Shown here: positions 58,707-64,000 of the stretch, one piece after another
Position numbering within the stretch: the stretch's first letter is position 1
How the letters are laid out: every line of letters begins with the position of its first letter
Origin: Desmodus rotundus
Lineage: Eukaryota > Chordata > Mammalia > Chiroptera > Phyllostomidae
Reading direction: 5' to 3'
Assembly: GCF_022682495.2 (NCBI RefSeq)
Contig: NW_026527298.1
Location: forward strand, 1-64,000
DNA: 64,000 bases
Position numbers and translations under genes: made by a program
The notes under the pieces: generated by a model
Told to the model about the DNA's origin: nothing
The model's input: only the letters and a program-made list of their open reading frames with translations
The model's database searches: none

Positions 58707-61700
58707 GTGTCAGGAGGCAGGGAGATGGGTGGTAGGGTGGGGCTGGGGCCCTCTGCAGTCTGGCTGGGATTTGGTGGCAGGGGATTGGAAAGGGTGGACT
58801 GAAATCTTAGGAACGGGGCGTTTTGAAAGTTTAGTGTCAGGGTCCTAGCCAGGAAAGACCAGCTCTTGGGATGTCCAGTCCCTTGACTATCAGAACTTGG
58901 GCAAAATGCATGCCACTCTGTGAGGGCTGGGTACAGAGCCAGTTGAGACTTGAGGCTGCGTGCACTCACCGCTCCCGCCCCTCTCCATCAGATCAGCCAG
59001 CGCTACGGTCCTGTGTTCACGGTCCACTTGGGCCCCCGGCGTGTTGTGGTGCTGTGTGGCCACGAGGCTGTGAAGGAGGCTCTGGTGGACCAGGCGGACG
59101 AATTCAGTGGGCGAGGCGAGCAGGCCACCTTCAACTGGCTCACCAAAGGCTATGGTGAGATGGATCCTGTGTGGGGGCAATGTGGTCAAGCAGACTAATG
59201 GCCTCTATTTCCCCAGCGTTCTTCTGCCAACTGACCCAGCCACTCAGGGCTGTATCACAGCCCTTCCTCTCCATCCCTGTCTCTATCACTGTTTATCCCT
59301 GTGACCCCTCCGACCTTTCTCAGTGTGTCTGCATCTCCCTGCTTCTCTCTGCCCCATCTCCCAGCTCTCTCAGTACACGTCTCTTTTCTCTGTATCTCCT
59401 AGAAGCCCTGGGTTTTTGCTTTGGAGAGCTGGTCCTGTATCCACATGTTCCTTCTTGTCTATTCTCCTTCTCATTTTTTATGCTTCTCCATGATTCTATC
59501 TCCATCTTCCTGCCTCTCTTTTTTTCTGTCCTAGAAACTCACATTATGTGTTTCAAGATCCTCATACCTCCGTTTCTTTGTAATAATCTCTTGACTCCAG
59601 ACCTTCTCTGTTCCTCCGTGTATATTTTTCGTCATTCCCCACCTCAGTTTTAGAATCCTTCTCAATTTTTACTTCCACCTCCCAGATCTCCGGAGATCTC
59701 ACTTTCCCACTTCCCTCCACTCTCGCTCTCTCTCTACCCGTCAGTGTCTCTGCATCGCACTGTTTCCATGGGCAACCATCTTTCACCTTTCCTTCTGATT
59801 TCCTTCCAACTTGGTCTCTGTCTCTTTTGGTATTTCTCTGTTGCCATTCTCTACCTGTCTCTCTCTCTCTGCCCACCCCTGTCAGGCCCCGCCCCTCTCT
59901 AAGCCCACTCCCGACTCCTACCCTCCCTCACCAGGCGTGGCTTTCGCAAATGGGGAGCGCGCCAAGCAGCTCCGGCGCTTCTCCATCACAACGCTGCGGG
60001 ACTTCGGAGTGGGCAAGCGGGGCATCGAAGAGCGAATCCAGGAGGAGGCAGGCTTCCTCCTCCAGGCCTTTCGGGACACAGGCGGTGAGCCGGAGACCCC
60101 AGGGGACAGAGGAAGAAAACGCCCTGCATGGACAGGCGCTTTCTCACCTCGGAAGGGAACTGGGTTGGGGGACGGTGTGCCTCGAATTCACAGACTGGCA
60201 TCAGATCACCAAGTTCACTCCCCCAAATCGCTTCTCACTCACCGACCCCACACCACCTCCCAGGCGCCTTCATAGACCCCACCTTCTTCCTGAGCCGAAC
60301 TGTCTCCAATGTCATCAGCTCCATTGTCTTTGGGGACCGCTTTGACTATGAGGACAAAGAGTTCCTGTCACTGCTGCGCATGATGCTGGGAAGCTTCCAG
60401 TTCACAGCTACATCTACAGGGCAGGTAACCAGTCCCACCCTGGCTCATCGCTGACCCCCCCCACCCCCCCCCCCCCCCAGCCACAACCAACCAACTGCTT
60501 TCCCACATGGACTCAGGTGCCCCAAATCCTATCCTGTTCTAGACAGGGTCCGCTCAAATCCAGTCTTCTCCCTTGCACAACCCAACCCAGAAGAGGTGCC
60601 CCAAACCCATTCTCCAATACCTGGCTATCTCAGCTATACTTCCCCTGCAAAAACAGAAAGGCAATGAAGGGAAGAAGGAAAAAAGGAAGAAAAGGAGGGA
60701 GGAAGGAATTCTAGATATGTATCCCAACCCAACTGACCTAAATTCTAGGACAAGGGACTTCACACTTAATTCACATGAACACTTAGATATGTACTCCATC
60801 CAACCCCAGGTAAATACCTAAACATCAGGACAGGTGCCTTTAAACCAGTGCCTCCCTTGCCCTAGGACAAGTCCCACTCCCATTTGATGATGTCCATCAA
60901 CACGTGTCCTTCCTTTTCCTGCCCTTCTCCATGCCCCTCCCTCAGCTCTATGAGATGTTCTACTCAGTGATGAAACACCTGCCAGGGCCACAGCAACAGG
61001 CATTTAAGGAGCTTCAGGGGCTGGAGGACTTTATAGCCAAGAAGGTGGAGCAGAACCAACGCACGCTGGATCCCAACTCCCCGCGGGACTTTATTGACTC
61101 CTTCCTCATCCGCATGCAGGAGATACAAGTCAGCAGCCAGTGCTGAGAGGTCCAAAGCCAAGCAGAGAGAAGTCACAGTGCAGGTGGGAGAGAAAGAGGC
61201 CCACTCATTTTGCCCATTACATCACAATAATCCCCACAACTCCATGAAAAAACCATCACTGCTCTCTCTACTGAGCCCTGAGCCCTCAGCCATGGGCTGG
61301 AATTGTGTGTGCAAATCATAAGCACAATCACATCTATAACACTGTCATGCAACAGGCACTGTTTTAACAACTTTAAGGTTTTCACCTATGTAACACTCAC
61401 ACCAGTTGTTGTAGAGACTCTAATGTGATCTCGATTTTAGGAATGAGGAAACTGAGACCCAGAGGGTATAAGTGCCATGCCTGAGGCCACACAGTGAGGA
61501 AGCAGTGGAACCTACCTCAAACCCTGGTCTCTCAGACTCTAAGGCTGGTGCTTTTGGCCACCATGCTCTTACCTTTCATTCCCTGGTTATCAGGTAACCT
61601 GTGTGGACAGGTGACCTGGTTTTACCATGTGACATCTCAGGGTCCCCACTCCTAGCTGGATGTCAGTCTCCATTCTGTGAAGAAAGGAGACGGGGCTTTA

Positions 61701-63501
61701 TGGAGTCTGAAGTTCAACGTGAGAGGATCAAAGGGTGGATTCTCCCTCATAAGTTGCAAGGTTTTTTGGGAAAGAATAGAGTACAGCTGCTTAAATATCT
61801 GTCTGTGTTTCAGAAAATATCTCTTCAACTCTCTGTGAGGCAATCTATCATGATCTGTCTACCTCTCTTTCTCATTTTCTGTCTGTGTCTACCCATCCCT
61901 TTCTACATATTTCTACAATTAAAAAGTGGCAACTCAGCTGGTAATTAAAGGACAGAAAGTCAGCTGGGTAAAGAGTGTTAGAAGAGCATCGGGGCAGAGA
62001 CAGCAGCCTGGGAAAAGGCCTGACACAACTAGGGTCCTTCTTCCCACCTTTGGAATCTGAGAGCACTGGTGAGTTGGCTAGGCCTGAAGCTGTCCCTCCC
62101 TGCAGGAACAGAAGAACCCCAACACAGAGTTCTACTTGAAGAACCTGGTAATGACCACACTGAACCTTTTCTTTGCGGGCACCGAGACGGTCAGCACAAC
62201 CCTGCGTTATGGCTTCCTCCTGCTCATGAAGCACCCAGATGTGGCAGGTAAGGCTGGACGGTGCAAGGAAGCAAAGGCCACAGACTCTCATAATTCCTCT
62301 GAGCCCACTGTACCTCCTCACCCCTCAAATCCCTGGGCCCTCAAATACATCCTGCTAACCAGACACTAGGTCATGACATTCAGCTAAAACAATCTGAAGT
62401 GCTTAGTAAATAGTTCGTGTGCTGAGCCCACCAAGGGCCCACTACCGGCCCCTCCAGACCATTCCCCAAGTCTTCTTCCTCCCAGCTTCCCCCAGGATTC
62501 TGGCACAACCAGGTTATCAGGACCCAGTGCCAACAATGTCTATGGACAACCTGTTTTGAATGATCTGTGTCCGTGACACACACTAAGTCATGCCTGTCAT
62601 ATATCCAGCTGTATAGATTTGGATTATCTTCCCTGCCCAGAGACCCCTAGGTCCCTAAACATATTCTCCCCTATCCCCAGCCAAGGTCCATGAAGAGATT
62701 GACCGGGTGATTGGCAAGAACCGGCAGCCCAAGTTCGAAGACCGAGCCAAGATGCCCTACACAGAGGCAGTAATCCACGAGATCCAAACATTTGGAGACA
62801 TGATCCCCATGGGCCTGGCCCGTAGAGTCACCAAGGACACCAAGTTTCGGAACTTCCTGCTCCCCAAGGTATTACTCTACAAGTAACCTCAAGGACATGT
62901 ATTCTCAGGGACCTCAAACCTGCTCCCTGAGACCACCACCCCACACTCCTTACAGGCTTCCCATTGCCTGTCTGACTCCCTCAACTGTAGACTTCCTCAA
63001 TCACATGTCCCTTCAACTTTCCCCCTCAGAGGCACCTGAATCCCGTTTGTACCTAAGACCTCTTCCCTTAAGTCTTAGGTACATATGAACTCCATGTCCC
63101 CCAAATTTTGTGTCGTGGAGACATTATCCTCACTTCCCCAGGCTTGCCTATCTCTGGGACATGACTCTTATGGCCCCCAAACATTCTGCCTTGAGATACT
63201 TGACCCCATGTCCCCCAAACTTCCTACCCCAAGGAAGATCCCAACTCCCATGCCTCCATTCTCCTCACCTAGGCACCCAAATACCCCCTCTAACTCCATG
63301 AGCTATCAGCACACACTTTCCCCTCCTGCTTATCAAAATCCCTCCCACCTCCCCACCAGGGCACCGAAGTGTTTCCGATGCTGGGCTCCGTGCTGAGGGA
63401 CCCCAAGTTTTTCTCCAACCCTCTTGATTTCAACCCTCAGCACTTCCTAGATGAGAAGGGGCAGTTTAAGAAGAATGATGCTTTTGTGCCCTTCTCCATA
63501 G
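58527..63501 (+). CDS. CYP2A13: Cytochrome P450 2A (CYP2A13-like), exons 1-8; probably inactivated; exon 9 outside window
   Basis: Haem monooxygenase of the endoplasmic reticulum. Exons: 58,527-58,706; 58,992-59,154; 59,935-60,084; 60,264-60,424; 60,946-61,122; 62,106-62,247; 62,681-62,868; 63,360-63,501. Lengths equal the canonical CYP2 set and all phases join, giving 434 of the usual 494 residues. Visible features: an amino-terminal membrane anchor (residues 3-22), the PPGP hinge (34-37), [10 protein letters not shown] in the C helix, the AGTET box of the I helix (301-305) and NPQHF in the meander. Active-site residues A117, S208, F300, A301, G369 and N297 match CYP2A13, known for nicotine- and nitrosamine-type substrates in airway tissue. 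Defects: the ExxR motif reads EIQT (arginine lost, residue 361), and the exon 5 donor is AT. The start codon has a good context (GCCACCATG). Orthology to human CYP2A13 is inferred; 'CYP2A' is certain. Confidence 0.9.
58992..59154 (+). CDS. CYP2A13: CYP2A exon 2 (residues 61-115)
   Basis: Reads [19 protein letters not shown] through [13 protein letters not shown]. Contains F107, a known aromatic active-site residue of CYP2A enzymes. Acceptor CATCAG, donor TATG|GTGAGA; 163 nt. Confidence 0.95.
59935..60084 (+). CDS. CYP2A13: CYP2A exon 3 (residues 115-165)
   Basis: Reads [21 protein letters not shown]117 and F118 line the pocket. The tryptophan of the usual WxxxR C-helix motif is alanine, as it is in human CYP2A proteins, so this is not a defect. 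Acceptor CACCAG, donor GGCG|GTGAGC; 150 nt. Confidence 0.95.
60264..60424 (+). CDS. CYP2A13: CYP2A exon 4 (residues 165-218)
   Basis: Reads [18 protein letters not shown] to FTATSTGQ; S208 and F209 lie in substrate-recognition site 2. Acceptor TCCCAG, donor GCAG|GTAACC; 161 nt. Confidence 0.95.
60452..60479 (+). repeat. Poly(C) tract in intron 4
   Basis: Two C runs broken by one A, about 27 bases, just downstream of the exon 4 donor. The length is prone to sequencing error. Confidence 0.85.
60946..61122 (+). CDS. CYP2A13: CYP2A exon 5 (residues 219-277), donor site not GT
   Basis: Reads [18 protein letters not shown] to DSFLIRMQE; 177 nt to the conserved end at 61,122. The next bases are ATACAAGTCAGC, so the intron would begin with AT. 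The nearest GT (61,129) would add Ile-Gln in frame but scores poorly as a donor (CAA|GTCAGC). Without it, read-through meets TGA at 61,143-61,145. Confidence 0.9.
61290..61575 (-). repeat. MIR SINE in CYP2A intron 5
   Basis: Antisense MIR wording: 'aatgaggaaactgagaccca', 'aggccacacagtgaggaagc', and 'cctggtctctcagactctaa'. It is well preserved for a MIR. Confidence 0.75.
62106..62247 (+). CDS. CYP2A13: CYP2A exon 6 (residues 278-325), I helix
   Basis: Reads [18 protein letters not shown] then [20 protein letters not shown]297, F300, A301 and the oxygen-activating T305 are present. Acceptor CTGCAG, donor GCAG|GTAAGG; 142 nt. Confidence 0.95.
62681..62868 (+). CDS. CYP2A13: CYP2A exon 7 (residues 325-387), K helix with ExxR changed to ExxT
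   Basis: Reads [19 protein letters not shown] and then [19 protein letters not shown]. The glutamate of ExxR is present (358), but the arginine at 361 is threonine (ACA at 62,788-62,790). One G-to-C change from AGA explains it. Acceptor CCCCAG, donor CAAG|GTATTA; 188 nt. Confidence 0.95.
63360..63501 (+). CDS. CYP2A13: CYP2A exon 8 (residues 388-435)
   Basis: Reads [19 protein letters not shown] to FVPFSIG, with the meander phrase DFNPQHF. Donor ATAG|GTAAGA; 142 nt. The following exon should begin with the haem-binding loop and is not in the remaining 499 bases. Confidence 0.95.
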
Positions 63502-64000
63502 GTAAGAGACCACCGTGTGATGCCAAGCCACCAGTCACACCAAAAGGGGCCCCTTCATCCCAGTTCCCCTCTCTGAGGTGCAGCCTAGTATCTTTCTCCA
63601 GCTTGGAAGTCTTTCTTATGATCTACCCTGCAGCCAACCAACTGCAAACCTCATAACTACCAACTACCTAAGCCCAGGCAGAAAGAAAGGGATGATTGTA
63701 CCCATTTCAGACATGAGAAAAGTCAAGGCCCAGAGTGACTCAGAGGCTTCTCCAAGGTGACTTAAATTCTTCAAATTCCTAAGAAGGAGATGGCAGCACA
63801 GTAGCCATATTAGTGTGTTTCTGAGGAAGGGTCATGTAAATTCCTATTGCTACATCCTGATTTGACTCATCCCCATGCCATGTACAAGGGAAACTTGAGG
63901 TTAAGGGAGGTTATGGGACTTCTCTGAAAGTCTCTCAGGCCTTGACATTCAGTCCCCTCCTCCCCGGGAGGATGCAGCCTGGATGGGGAGAGGAGAGAGG
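63502..64000 (+). other. CYP2A intron 8 (partial)
   Basis: Begins with a normal donor (GTAAGA) and runs off the window. I searched for the exon 9 haem-loop phrase (RNCFGEG type) and did not find it, so it lies further right. Confidence 0.8.
63655..63775 (-). repeat. MIR SINE fragment in CYP2A intron 8
   Basis: Antisense MIR wording: 'acccatttcagacatgagaa', then 'gtcaaggcccagagtgactc'. Confidence 0.6.

Noticed and set aside
59171..59653. 160-codon ORF in CYP2A intron 2
   Set aside because: Pyrimidine-rich intronic sequence; the Ser/Leu/Phe-rich translation has no domain and the exon boundaries around it are clear.
59935..60084. Missing tryptophan in the C-helix WxxxR motif as a third P450 lesion
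   Set aside because: As far as I know human CYP2A proteins also have alanine at this place, so it is subfamily-typical.

Overview
This window is mammalian nuclear DNA, most likely from a bat. It has intron-exon structure, L1/L2/MIR/RTE retroposons, and about eleven copies of a tRNA-derived SINE whose head reads as tRNA-like sequence (GCCCTGGCTGGTGTGGC and later blocks). I associate that SINE with the chiropteran VES type. No prokaryotic-style gene, CRISPR array or operon is present. Most short ORFs in the window are chance ORFs inside retroposons.

Layout. (1) 1-13,350 and 26,927-40,276 are two direct copies of the same sequence at a constant offset of 26,926 bp. I saw no difference between them. 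From 13,351 (40,277) the copies abruptly differ by about 5% for roughly 490 bp, and then stop being homologous near 13,850/40,770. This is the pattern expected from unequal crossing-over between two older, ~5% diverged repeats, or from an assembly error. Each copy carries L1M debris, an ORF1-only L1 derivative (HAL1-like), two L1 copies with 5' inversions, a decayed RTE/BovB-like element, MIRs and L2. (2) 13,850-26,926 is a retroposon nest: a degenerate CA-rich tract, two L1 5' ends arranged head to head, and a HAL1-like element split by a 902-bp class-II-type solo LTR with 6-bp target duplications. It also holds an old L1M split by a SINE and a younger L1, an internally deleted HAL1-like copy, and a further ORF1-bearing element crossing 26,926. 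(3) 40,770-57,850 holds three more HAL1-like elements, an FHL1 processed pseudogene (minus strand), an unrecognised retrocopy, SINEs and an old L1M. (4) 58,470-64,000 holds the only real gene: eight of nine expected exons of a plus-strand cytochrome P450 of subfamily 2A. Exon 9, with the haem-binding cysteine, lies beyond the right edge.

The P450 exons have the canonical CYP2 lengths (180, 163, 150, 161, 177, 142, 188, 142 nt) and an open frame throughout. The substrate-contact residues S208, F300, A301 and G369, with A117, match CYP2A13 rather than CYP2A6. Two lesions stand out. The almost invariant ExxR arginine of the K helix is threonine (codon 361). The exon 5 splice donor starts AT instead of GT, with a weak in-frame GT six bases downstream. 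The gene is therefore either a very young pseudogene or carries assembly errors. A P450 gene beside a recent 27-kb tandem duplication fits the known instability of CYP2 clusters, but the duplicated unit itself contains no P450 exon.
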